In this document: positions 7,283 through 15,340 of the stretch, piece after piece
Position numbering within the stretch: the first letter of the stretch is position 1
How the letters are laid out: every line of letters begins with the position of its first letter
Source: an uncultured Bacteroidales bacterium
GTDB taxonomy: Bacteria > Bacteroidota > Bacteroidia > Bacteroidales > Paludibacteraceae
Reading direction: 5' to 3'
Assembly (NCBI GenBank): GCA_903873355.1
Contig: CAIQOG010000137.1
Span: forward strand, 1-24,078
Length of the DNA stretch: 24,078 nt
Program-made: the position numbers and the translations under genes
Notes under the pieces: model-generated
What the model was told of the DNA's origin: nothing
Database searches by the model: none
Seen by the model: the letters and a program-made list of their open reading frames with translations, nothing else

Positions 7283-8725
7283 CTAATTTATTCTTCCCGG
7301 TTCGCGTCTGTTTTTGCCCGGGCAATTGGTAATATCATCGCCCAAATCAATACGAGCAGAATCAACCAAAATCTGTAGATCTTTTAGTACTTCCGGATTT
7401 TGCTCAATCACATTGTATTGTTCGCCGGGATCGCGACGTAAGTCGTATAATTCTAAGCCGGTAGTGATTTTTGTGGTTTTACCTGGAATACCATTTTTTC
7501 CGGGTGCCATACCCACATAACTCCGACCTGTATGTGGCAATACCAATTTCCAATTGCCTTTACGAACGGCTTCTAAACTATTGTCATTGTAATAATAAAG
7601 CAAATTTTCTCGTGGATTAGCGTTTGGTTCATTCCTCAACAGACTAATTATATCAACTCCATCAATTTTCTTAGCAGGTAGTTTTGCACCGGTAATTCCG
7701 GCAATAGTTGGCAATAAATCGATAGTACTTGAAAGTTTATTACAAATTGTACCTGCAGGAATATGATTTGGCCATTTCATCACACATGGCACCCGTTGTC
7801 CGCCTTCGAAACTAGTACCTTTTCCTTCGCGCAAACCACCTGCCGAACCAGCATGATTGCCAAAATTAAGCCATGGGCCATTATCAGATGTGAAAACGAT
7901 GATAGTATTTTTATCAATTCTGTCTTTTTTAAGTGCTTCCAGAACCTGTCCTACCGACCAATCTATTTCCATCATCACATCGCCATATAAACCCTGTTGG
8001 CTTTTCCCTTTGAATTTTGCAGAAACTGCAATAGGTACATGTGGCATAGAATGAGCCAAATACAAGAAAAATGGTTTTTTCTTATTTTTATGAATAAAAC
8101 TAACAGCTCTTTCGGTATAAAGTGTAGTAAGCTGGCTTTGATCTTCTATAGTATACAAGGTTTTAAAAACCTCATTCCCTTTCAGAAGTGGCAATTCGGG
8201 ATACTTAGATTTCATATTGTTAGGATCAGTAACCCTAACACCATTATTTCCAATGGGCCACATATCGTTTGAATACGGAATACCCAAATATTCGTCAAAC
8301 CCATTATTCAAAGGCAAAAACTGTGTTTGCCGTCCCAAATGCCATTTACCAACAGCTGAAGTAGCGTAACCTTTTGTTTTTAATAACTCCGCAATAGTTT
8401 CCTCTTCAGGATTAATTCCAATTTTTGCATCAGGTAGCAACGCTCCTGAGAAACCTACACGATTTGGATAACAACCTGTTAGTAACCCAATACGCGAAGC
8501 ACTACTTACTGCTTGAGCAGCATAGAAATTTGTAAAACGCATGCCTTCAGAAGCTAAACGATCGAGATTTGGTGTACTAAAACCGGTGGCATTATTTGTA
8601 CAAAGGTCACCATAACCCATATCGTCGCAAAAAATAACAACGATATTGGGCAATTTTTGAGCGTTTATAGCAGTTGTTGTACCCACTAATGATAGTGTTA
8701 ACGAAATGTATGTGTTGATTTTCAT
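7283..8725 (-). CDS. Secreted type I sulfatase, serine type with S-x-A-x-R motif
   Basis: A 480-residue S1 sulfatase with a signal peptide (residues 1-22, ending INA-Q). PNIVVIFCDDMGYGD provides the metal-binding aspartates. The signature is AQAVSSASRIGLLTG, where S74-S-A-S-R78 fits the serine-type site; alanine replaces the usual proline, a variation known in many environmental sulfatases. VGKWHLG, YLAHSMPHVP and FTSDNGPW follow as expected, and a typical C-terminal region begins near LELYDLRRDPGEQYNV. The sequence is clearly different from the other sulfatase in this operon, so the pair probably removes sulfate from different positions or sugars. The gene starts 33 bases after the SGNH esterase gene and is followed 41 bases later by the CBM6-like gene. 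As with its neighbour, the serine site implies activation by the anaerobic radical-SAM maturase. Confidence 0.9.
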   Translation of the reverse strand: MKINTYISLTLSLVGTTTAINAQKLPNIVVIFCDDMGYGDLCTNNATGFSTPNLDRLASEGMRFTNFYAAQAVSSASRIGLLTGCYPNRVGFSGALLPDAKIGINPEEETIAELLKTKGYATSAVGKWHLGRQTQFLPLNNGFDEYLGIPYSNDMWPIGNNGVRVTDPNNMKSKYPELPLLKGNEVFKTLYTIEDQSQLTTLYTERAVSFIHKNKKKPFFLYLAHSMPHVPIAVSAKFKGKSQQGLYGDVMMEIDWSVGQVLEALKKDRIDKNTIIVFTSDNGPWLNFGNHAGSAGGLREGKGTSFEGGQRVPCVMKWPNHIPAGTICNKLSSTIDLLPTIAGITGAKLPAKKIDGVDIISLLRNEPNANPRENLLYYYNDNSLEAVRKGNWKLVLPHTGRSYVGMAPGKNGIPGKTTKITTGLELYDLRRDPGEQYNVIEQNPEVLKDLQILVDSARIDLGDDITNCPGKNRREPGRIN

Positions 8726-8758
8726 TTTACAAATAAATTAAACGTTATTAAAAAAGAA

Positions 8759-9775
8759 TCACTTATTTATGAGTATTAATTTTGACGCAATACCAGAAAT
8801 CTTATTAATTCGAATAACATAAAGCCCTTTATATTCTTCGGATAAGTCAATTTTCAAGTTCTCATTATTTTGTGTCAAAATGCTCCTGATACAAATTCCG
8901 GCAATATTGAAAACCTGTACAGTTGCATGTGCAGCATGACTTAATGAGAAAATCCGATTGTTTGAACCCGGCAACAACTGCATTTCAGGATTATTAATTA
9001 AACCGGATTCTGTTCCTGCAATTACATTTAATCTGGCCATAATGGCTTTGTACCATCTATCGTACATAAATTTTTCTCCTTTTGGGTTTGGGTGCAATCC
9101 ATCAATTGTCATGGTGGTATTGGGGTTAGCCGTACTGGCAATAAACCCTGTAGATAAATCAACAATAATTACCGGCGACTGAATGGTAGTTTTTTCAGCC
9201 GCTATTGATTCCATTCGGCCATTGATGGCTTTCCAACTGCTAATAAGTTTTGCTAAAAAGATGGTTACATTCGGATTGGCAAAGCGTAACTGATCAATAA
9301 TTGCTTTGATATTTGCCGTAGTTGTATTAACAATAGTATCATTATCGTTTGTACCGATATGCAATAATGCAAAATCAGGTGTGTAGGTAAGTAAGCGATC
9401 AGCTAATTTAGGTAACGGGCTTCCTGTCCAACCTGTACTGGTACTTCCATTCAATAAACCGTCGGATTTTATGCCATAATAAGCATCGTGGTCACGGTCG
9501 AAGGATTTAAATGTATATTTCGAAACCGGATAGGTGGGCACAGCAGCTTTTTTCTCATCAAACCAAAGTTTGGTATATCCCACCATTTCCACATCTACTC
9601 CTGCCGAATCGAGTTTTTCCCACAATCCAACTCGGTAGCTGAGTTGTGTTATAACTCCATTAATAACCTTACCCTGCGTAATGGAATTACCCATACAAAC
9701 AATTCGAACCGGATTGTTTGAATAAGTAAGTGAAAGGCAAAATATCAGGAAAAATGTGAGAATAATTTTCTTCAT
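8759..9775 (-). CDS. SGNH-family esterase with T9SS sorting domain
   Basis: A 338-residue exported GDSL/SGNH hydrolase. After a signal peptide (1-19), block I reads CMGNSITQG with nucleophile S31. Block III reads HIGTNDND with N143. Block V reads DGLHPNPKG with D225 and H228. Together these give the complete catalytic set except that block II is not obvious by eye. Such enzymes in glycan loci usually remove acetyl or other acyl groups from sugars. Residues about 265-338 form a separate beta-rich tail ending GLYVIRINKISGIASKLILINK, which fits a type A T9SS C-terminal sorting domain. The enzyme should therefore cross the outer membrane and be attached to the surface or released. In the operon it lies 12 bases after the duplicated-module gene and 33 bases before a sulfatase. 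The exact acyl substrate is not predictable. Confidence 0.85.
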   Translation of the reverse strand: MKKIILTFFLIFCLSLTYSNNPVRIVCMGNSITQGKVINGVITQLSYRVGLWEKLDSAGVDVEMVGYTKLWFDEKKAAVPTYPVSKYTFKSFDRDHDAYYGIKSDGLLNGSTSTGWTGSPLPKLADRLLTYTPDFALLHIGTNDNDTIVNTTTANIKAIIDQLRFANPNVTIFLAKLISSWKAINGRMESIAAEKTTIQSPVIIVDLSTGFIASTANPNTTMTIDGLHPNPKGEKFMYDRWYKAIMARLNVIAGTESGLINNPEMQLLPGSNNRIFSLSHAAHATVQVFNIAGICIRSILTQNNENLKIDLSEEYKGLYVIRINKISGIASKLILINK

Positions 9776-9787
9776 GAAAACTAATTA

Positions 9788-10522
9788 TTAGTAAATATAT
9801 ATTGCTGTCGCCACACAATCAATATCTGGAATAATTCGCATTTGTTGCGTCAACAGGTTTTTTGGGAAATTGATGGGCATAGTCTCTCCTTCCAAGACAG
9901 TAATTGGTCTGAATTGCATCCATTCACCATTTCCTAAAGGATCAACTTCGAGCATAAAACTTACTTTTTGTGAAGCATTGTGCGAAAGAAAAAGTGTTCT
10001 TTTTTGATAGTAACCAACTACAAATGGTGTTGATGCTACATTTGTTTTTACAGCTGAATTTTCCCAAACAATAATTTTTGAATCAGGCCTATGGATGCTT
10101 ACCGAATCAGCAGGACTTTTTATGTTTTGGGCAAAAGTAAATTCTACTGTTGCTTTTGTTTGCTGATCAACCTTTACACGCATTTGTTTGGCTCTAACCG
10201 CCGGTACAAATGTCAGAAAATTACTATAACCAGTTGGAAAATTGTAGGTATGGTAGTCAATCCATTCATTATTTCCTTTAATATCAATTTCGAATGTAAA
10301 ATTGACCGGCATTTTACCCTTATTATGAATCCAAACAGTGCGTATATTCCAACCGGCAATCACAAATGGTTTTGAAGTTTCTCCGGCTTTCAACTCCTTC
10401 GAAAGCCAAATAACACCGCTTGAAGTATTTGATGTTTCAATCTTTACTTTTTCAACCTGTTTTTGAGCAAATAATGCAAAACATGCCATTGTAAGCAACA
10501 AGAGAATTCCGTATTTTTTCAT
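9788..10522 (-). CDS. Secreted protein of two tandem copies of one beta module
   Basis: A 244-residue exported protein with a clear signal peptide (1-19, ending LFA-Q) and no recognised catalytic motif. It is an internal duplication. Residues about 51-130 (KPFVIAGWNIRTVWIHN...GNNEWIDY...KQMRVKVDQQTKATVEFTF) align without gaps with 165-244 (TPFVVGYYQKRTLFLSH...GNGEWMQF...QQMRIIPDIDCVATAIYIY). Shared landmarks are PFV, RT, a GNxEW turn, an F-P step, Q-MR-and a final aromatic strand. The pattern of alternating hydrophobic strands suggests a beta-sandwich. From memory, single copies of a similar module occur at the C-terminus of large carbohydrate-active proteins, which would fit a binding or structural role; this is recollection only. 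The gene lies between the FAD oxidase and the SGNH esterase genes, with 29- and 12-base gaps. Function is unknown. Confidence 0.65.
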   Translation of the reverse strand: MKKYGILLLLTMACFALFAQKQVEKVKIETSNTSSGVIWLSKELKAGETSKPFVIAGWNIRTVWIHNKGKMPVNFTFEIDIKGNNEWIDYHTYNFPTGYSNFLTFVPAVRAKQMRVKVDQQTKATVEFTFAQNIKSPADSVSIHRPDSKIIVWENSAVKTNVASTPFVVGYYQKRTLFLSHNASQKVSFMLEVDPLGNGEWMQFRPITVLEGETMPINFPKNLLTQQMRIIPDIDCVATAIYIY

Positions 10523-10551
10523 CAGTACTTAAGATTAATTTCAATTATAAC

Positions 10552-13488
10552 TTATTCAACTTCCATTTTTAATGCTTTAAATAAAATCTCAACAGGATGA
10601 AGTGCATTTCTATTGGTTCCATCTTTAATCTGATGGCGACAGCTCGTTCCCTGAGCAACTACAAGAGTTTCGGGTGACAATTTACGAACTTGTTTACATA
10701 AAACCAATTCGCCAATTTTTTTCGACAATTCATAATGTTCTTTTTCATATCCAAATGAACCTGCCATTCCGCAACAACCTGAAGGAATCTCTGTTACATC
10801 GTAGTTTTTGGGTATTGAAAGCATGGAAATGGTTGATTGTGAGCTGGCAATGGATTTCTGCTGACAATGGCAATGTAGTTTTATCGTTTCTTTTTTATCG
10901 GTAAATAAATCAGCATTTATATTTCCCGTATTATACTCCAACATCAAAAATTCATCAATTAAAAAAGTGTTTTTAGCCAATTGGAGTGCTTCCGTTTTCA
11001 TCGATCTGTCCACCAAATCGGGGTATTCGTCCCGGAAAGTAAGTATAGCCGATGGTTCAATACCAACTAAAGGCATTTCTGTTGATACCAGTTTTTTCAA
11101 AAGTAAAACATTTTTCTCAGCTAACTGCTTGGCTCTTCGTACCAATCCTTTCGAAAGATAGGTTCTGCCGCTTACAACATGTTTTGGAATAAGCACATCA
11201 TAACCAAGTTTCACCAACAACTTTATTGCAGTTATGCCAATTTCTGTATCGTTGAAGTTTGTAAATTCATCGTTGAACAAAAATACAGATTTTGTTGGTT
11301 TCAATTGCTCACTTTCAACCAATTTCTTGTAATTATTTCGATACCAGCTCGATAAGGTTTGTTTTGTTAGTAGCGGCATGTGTCTTTCTTTTGCAAAACC
11401 AAGCATAGAAGTAAAAAACGTATTTTTCAAAAAGAAATTGGTAACTCCGGGAACTAATGAACCCAACCGATTGATTTTGGATATGTTGGCAACCAACCAC
11501 GACCGCAACGGAACTCCATTGGCATCGTAATAATGCTGAAGGAATTCGGCTTTAAACTTGGTCATATCCACATTCGATGGACATTCCGACTTGCAACCTT
11601 TACACGAAAGGCATAAATCCATGATTTGATAAATTTCTTTGTGATCGAATGGATTTTTTTTGTCGGAATTGGTCAGATAATCGCGTAAAATATTGGCACG
11701 GGCACGGGTTGTGTTTTCTTCGTTCCGGGTGGCCTGATAACTCGGACACATGGTTCCACCAATAATTTCTGTTTTCCGGCAATCACCAGCACCATTGCAT
11801 TTTTCAATAGCCCGCAACAAGCCCATTTCTTTGGAAAAATCAAAAATGGTGTCAATTTCTCGTGTTGGATTTCCGGGTTCATACCTCAACGACGTGTTCA
11901 TTGCCGGTGTATTGGTAATTTTTCCGGGATTGAAAATACAATTTGGATCCCACACTGTTTTCAGTTGCTTTAGCAATTCGTAATTTTGCTCACCAATCAT
12001 TAGTGGAATAAACTCACCCCTTAAACGGCCATCGCCATGTTCACCACTCAACGAACCTTTGTATTTCTTTACCAAATGAGCTACATCGATTGCCAAAGCA
12101 CGGAAAATTTCTACATCTTTCGGTAATTTTAAATCTAAAATAGGTCGCAAGTGTAATTCGCCCGAACCAATATGAGCATGATACACGCACGACAGATTGT
12201 ATTTTTCGATAAGCAATTTAAATTCAGCAATATAAGTCGGCAACATGCTTACGTGAACAGCCGTATCTTCAACCAAACTTACAGGTTTTGAATCACCTTC
12301 CATATTGGAAAGTACTCCTAAACCCGATTTGCGTAGATTCCAGATTTTGGAAATATCTTTACCCCACACAACCGGATAATGATAGCCAAACTTCCCTTTT
12401 TGCAGTTCCGAAATCAAATTCTCGCTTATTTTTTCAATTTCTTCTTTTGTTTCGCGGGCAAATTCAATAATCAAAATAGCTTCAGGATCACCATCCAAAA
12501 AAAAGCGGTTTTTTTGCTGCTCAATATTGCCTTTGGTTAGCTCAAGAATAGTATTGTCCATCAACTCAATAGCACCCGGTTCATATTTTAATGCAATGAG
12601 ATTGGCTTCCAATGCTTCTTCTAAGGTATGAAAATGAACGGCTATAACGGCTTTCTCTTTTGGAGGTAGTGGTACTAAATTGAGTTTTATCTCGGTGATA
12701 AATGCCAGAGTTCCTTCAGAACCAGCTATGAGTTTACAAAAATTAAACGGTTCAGTAGTGTTTGCAAATGGCGAAGTTTCGAGCAATAAATCGATAGCAT
12801 AACCCGAATTTCGTCGACGTAATTCCTTAATTGGAAATTGTTCGCGAATTTCCTGTTGATTTTCGGAATTGTTCAATATCTCCCTGATGGATTGGTAAAG
12901 CTTGTTTTCCAAGCTATTTCCATTGCATTTTTCTTCAAACTCTTCTGTGTTTAATGGTTTAAATTCTACTTCAGTACCGTCACTCAAAAATGCTTTTACT
13001 TCCAGTAAGTGGTCACGCGTACTTCCATATAAAATTGAATGTGAGCCACAAGCATTATTTCCAACCATGCCACCTATCATACAGCGATTTGAGGTTGATG
13101 TTTCAGGTCCAAAAAATAATCCGTGGGGTTCAAGTAATTTATTAAGTTCATCGAGTACAACCCCCGGTTGCAACCGAATCCATTTTTCTTCTTTATTTAA
13201 TTCAATAATATTGGTCAAATGCTTCGATACATCGACAATGATTCCATTTCCAACAACCTGTCCGGCGAGCGAAGTTCCGGCAGTACGTGGCACAACTGAA
13301 AGTTTATTTTCACCAGCAAATTGAATTATTTTTTTTATATCAGCATCATTTTTCGGATAAGCCACACCCAGTGGTTTTTCTTTATAAGCCGAAGCGTCAG
13401 TTGAATAAATAATCCGATGTATTTGATCGAATAAAAATTCACCTTCTAATGAAGAATTCAGGGTTTCAAATTTGACAGAAGTTATCAT
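10552..13488 (-). CDS. FAD-binding and Fe-S 2-hydroxyacid (lactate/glycolate) oxidoreductase
   Basis: A large cytoplasmic or membrane-associated oxidase of the fused GlcD-GlcF / D-lactate dehydrogenase type. I place the start at ATG 13486-13488 (978 residues); ATG 13515 would add nine hydrophobic residues. Numbered from 13515, an FAD-binding PCMH domain covers about 45-285 with RTAGTSLAGQ and GNNACGSHSILYG. A linked oxidase C-domain follows to about 545. Two 4Fe-4S sites come next: CNGAGDC from 573, and CLSCKGCKSECP from 635. The C-terminal third has two CCG-type segments, CHCQQKS and GCCGMAGSFGYEKEHYEL. The family oxidises D-lactate, glycolate or related 2-hydroxyacids and passes electrons to quinone. 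Here it follows a FucA-type aldolase, so the likely substrate is lactate formed from lactaldehyde. The stereochemistry (L from L-sugars versus the D preference of many homologues) is open. Confidence 0.88.
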   Translation of the reverse strand: MITSVKFETLNSSLEGEFLFDQIHRIIYSTDASAYKEKPLGVAYPKNDADIKKIIQFAGENKLSVVPRTAGTSLAGQVVGNGIIVDVSKHLTNIIELNKEEKWIRLQPGVVLDELNKLLEPHGLFFGPETSTSNRCMIGGMVGNNACGSHSILYGSTRDHLLEVKAFLSDGTEVEFKPLNTEEFEEKCNGNSLENKLYQSIREILNNSENQQEIREQFPIKELRRRNSGYAIDLLLETSPFANTTEPFNFCKLIAGSEGTLAFITEIKLNLVPLPPKEKAVIAVHFHTLEEALEANLIALKYEPGAIELMDNTILELTKGNIEQQKNRFFLDGDPEAILIIEFARETKEEIEKISENLISELQKGKFGYHYPVVWGKDISKIWNLRKSGLGVLSNMEGDSKPVSLVEDTAVHVSMLPTYIAEFKLLIEKYNLSCVYHAHIGSGELHLRPILDLKLPKDVEIFRALAIDVAHLVKKYKGSLSGEHGDGRLRGEFIPLMIGEQNYELLKQLKTVWDPNCIFNPGKITNTPAMNTSLRYEPGNPTREIDTIFDFSKEMGLLRAIEKCNGAGDCRKTEIIGGTMCPSYQATRNEENTTRARANILRDYLTNSDKKNPFDHKEIYQIMDLCLSCKGCKSECPSNVDMTKFKAEFLQHYYDANGVPLRSWLVANISKINRLGSLVPGVTNFFLKNTFFTSMLGFAKERHMPLLTKQTLSSWYRNNYKKLVESEQLKPTKSVFLFNDEFTNFNDTEIGITAIKLLVKLGYDVLIPKHVVSGRTYLSKGLVRRAKQLAEKNVLLLKKLVSTEMPLVGIEPSAILTFRDEYPDLVDRSMKTEALQLAKNTFLIDEFLMLEYNTGNINADLFTDKKETIKLHCHCQQKSIASSQSTISMLSIPKNYDVTEIPSGCCGMAGSFGYEKEHYELSKKIGELVLCKQVRKLSPETLVVAQGTSCRHQIKDGTNRNALHPVEILFKALKMEVE

Positions 13489-13524
13489 TGAGATAATAAT
13501 TATAACTGAAAGCAAAATTATGTT

Positions 13525-14247
13525 TTATTTCCCAGGAAACCATATATCTACTAAACTCTTATACATTCCGGGAGCTCCAAAATACGGGCAGTTACGTTTT
13601 AGCATCACATTATCCAAATCGCGAACCGCTTCCACCGAGAGTTCTTTAAGTTTTTGTCCTGTTGATAGCGCACGTAGTATGGAATATGCGGTCATTTCGA
13701 GCAGTTCTACGTTCATCAGGGTCCATTCAATGGTATCAGGACTCATAGTTACAATACCATGATTTTCCATCAAAAAGCTGTTGTATTTTTGCAAATACGG
13801 ACTGAAATTGTCGGCCAGTTTTTGAGTAATAGGTTCTGCATAAGGAACAACCGGAACGGGACCAACCTCGTGTGTTGTTTCAGGAAAAAACGCTTTCATC
13901 AACCAGTTTTCTCCGTCCATAATGGCAAAAGCACCCACGTTTGGAGCATGACAATGTAATACAGATTTGATATCGGATCTTTCTTCAAAAAATTTCAGAT
14001 ACATCCATTTTTCACCTGTTGGGCGACGTGTGCCTTCAATAGTTTCGCCTTGGGCATCAATAAACACCAAATCCTTCATGCGAATATCTCCTTTATTCAT
14101 CATGGTTGGTGTAATCATGATTACATTTTCTTCCAGTTTCCATGCGAGATTGCCACCATAACCGGTTACATACATATTTGCTGCTAAACGGTGGCAACAT
14201 TTCAAAAACAGTATTGCTTCTTTTTCGTATTTATTTATGAATAACAT
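13525..14247 (-). CDS. FucA-type class II aldolase
   Basis: A zinc-dependent class II aldolase/adducin-family protein of 240 residues from ATG 14247; ATG 14274 gives 249 residues and an 11-base overlap with the preceding dehydrogenase gene. Using the longer numbering, the metal set is E88 (RPTGEKW), H107 and H109 (LHCHAPN) and H172 (MENHG), matching the E-H-H-H arrangement of L-fuculose-phosphate aldolase. GYGGNLAW and MITPTMMNKGD form the phosphate-binding region of the family. These enzymes split L-fuculose-1-phosphate or L-rhamnulose-1-phosphate into dihydroxyacetone phosphate and L-lactaldehyde. A rhamnose role would fit the GH78 gene in the window. The sugar isomerase and kinase that would make the substrate are absent here. 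The gene sits between a dehydrogenase and the FAD/Fe-S oxidase, consistent with lactaldehyde and lactate processing. Exact substrate is inferred. Confidence 0.82.
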   Translation of the reverse strand: MLFINKYEKEAILFLKCCHRLAANMYVTGYGGNLAWKLEENVIMITPTMMNKGDIRMKDLVFIDAQGETIEGTRRPTGEKWMYLKFFEERSDIKSVLHCHAPNVGAFAIMDGENWLMKAFFPETTHEVGPVPVVPYAEPITQKLADNFSPYLQKYNSFLMENHGIVTMSPDTIEWTLMNVELLEMTAYSILRALSTGQKLKELSVEAVRDLDNVMLKRNCPYFGAPGMYKSLVDIWFPGK

Positions 14248-14263
14248 GCTTATTTGTTGATAG

Positions 14264-15310
14264 TTATGGAACAATAATTACTTTAAGTGCTTTGTATGCC
14301 GGATTTCCCTGAACGTCAACCGCTTCATTAAAGTCATCCAGTTTGAACTCGTGAGTAACCAGTCTGGAAAATTCTTCTTTGCGGCTCATAATCATTTCCC
14401 GGGCATCGATATAATCACAATAAACCGAGCTGTTTGCACCATGAATGTGTAATTCAGGATAATGAATCAGGTTCAGGTCAATCATATCCGACGGATCTGA
14501 TTTTGGCATTCCTGCAAAAATGGATAAATGTCCATCGCGTGCTAACAATTTCATGCCTTTGGCAACCAGTGATTTTACGGAAGCTGCTACTACAACTGCA
14601 TCTACTCCACGTCCGTTTGTCTGTTCTTTCACCCAGGTTTCTGGATCAACAACTGCCGAATTTACAAAATTTTCAAAGGGCAAACCCAATTCTTTTAATA
14701 AATCCAACCGTTCCTGCGAAACATCCATTATGGTTACCCTTTTTGCTCCTCTGAACTTTGCAACCATACCATTCAATACGCCGATAATTCCACCACCAAA
14801 AACCACTACATCTTTCATTTGCTCAAATGGAATAATGCGCATCCCATTGATACAACAGCTCAATGGTTCTATTAATGTTCCGAGATTCGCCGACATATCA
14901 TCAGCAATTGGAATCAGGCAACCCTGATCAACACCTACTTTTGGCATAATCATATATTCTGCAAAACCACCGTTCCACTGGTAACCAATGGCTTTAAAAC
15001 CATTTTCGCATAGGTTTTCGCGACTGATTTCACACATGGAGCAATGGCCACAGCCAATTACTGTTTGAACAGCATAACGCTCGCCAAGCCTTATTTTTTC
15101 AACACTCCCCCCAAGTTCAACCACTGTTCCGGTAATTTCGTGTCCAACTATTGGAACATCGACGTGTTTTTCGCCTTTCAAAACCCGTTGATCGGTTCCG
15201 CAAATTGCACATGCTTCTACCTTGAGTAAAACCTCACCACTTTCAGGTTTGGGCTTTGCAAATTCCTCAACTCCTATTAATCCCGGCTGTTTAATTACTG
15301 CTGCTTTCAT
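14264..15310 (-). CDS. Zinc-dependent alcohol/polyol dehydrogenase (MDR family)
   Basis: A 348-residue medium-chain dehydrogenase with both zinc sites. Catalytic zinc ligands are C37 (AICGTD), H57 and E58 (GHEITG); structural zinc ligands are C87, C90, C93 and C101 (GCGHCSMCEISRENLC). The nucleotide-binding turn VVFGGGIIGVLNG lies near 168-180, followed by an acidic residue (MDVS) that suggests NAD rather than NADP. The family oxidises sugar alcohols, threonine or small alcohols and can run in reverse. In this operon it precedes the FucA-type aldolase, so lactaldehyde/propanediol or a sugar-derived polyol is a reasonable substrate guess. It follows the GH3 gene after a 30-base gap. The length is normal. 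It is only distantly similar to the second dehydrogenase at 19170-20210, so it is not a recent duplicate. Confidence 0.88.
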   Translation of the reverse strand: MKAAVIKQPGLIGVEEFAKPKPESGEVLLKVEACAICGTDQRVLKGEKHVDVPIVGHEITGTVVELGGSVEKIRLGERYAVQTVIGCGHCSMCEISRENLCENGFKAIGYQWNGGFAEYMIMPKVGVDQGCLIPIADDMSANLGTLIEPLSCCINGMRIIPFEQMKDVVVFGGGIIGVLNGMVAKFRGAKRVTIMDVSQERLDLLKELGLPFENFVNSAVVDPETWVKEQTNGRGVDAVVVAASVKSLVAKGMKLLARDGHLSIFAGMPKSDPSDMIDLNLIHYPELHIHGANSSVYCDYIDAREMIMSRKEEFSRLVTHEFKLDDFNEAVDVQGNPAYKALKVIIVP

Positions 15311-15340
15311 ATCTGTATGTTTGATGTTTGATTTTAAATT

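Noticed and set aside
7242..7325. Longer N-terminus of the CBM6-like protein overlapping the sulfatase gene
   Set aside because: The extra 28 residues are polar and precede a normal signal peptide that starts at MIMNHINLDK; the shorter form removes a 43-base overlap.
12902..13324. Plus-strand open frame of 140 codons opposite the FAD/Fe-S oxidase gene
   Set aside because: It is antisense to the strongly conserved FAD-binding domain, is rich in serine and proline, and has no domain pattern; it reflects the codon bias of the real gene.
14520..14927. Plus-strand open frame of 135 codons opposite the first zinc dehydrogenase gene
   Set aside because: Antisense shadow of a well-supported dehydrogenase; low-complexity sequence and no upstream signals.
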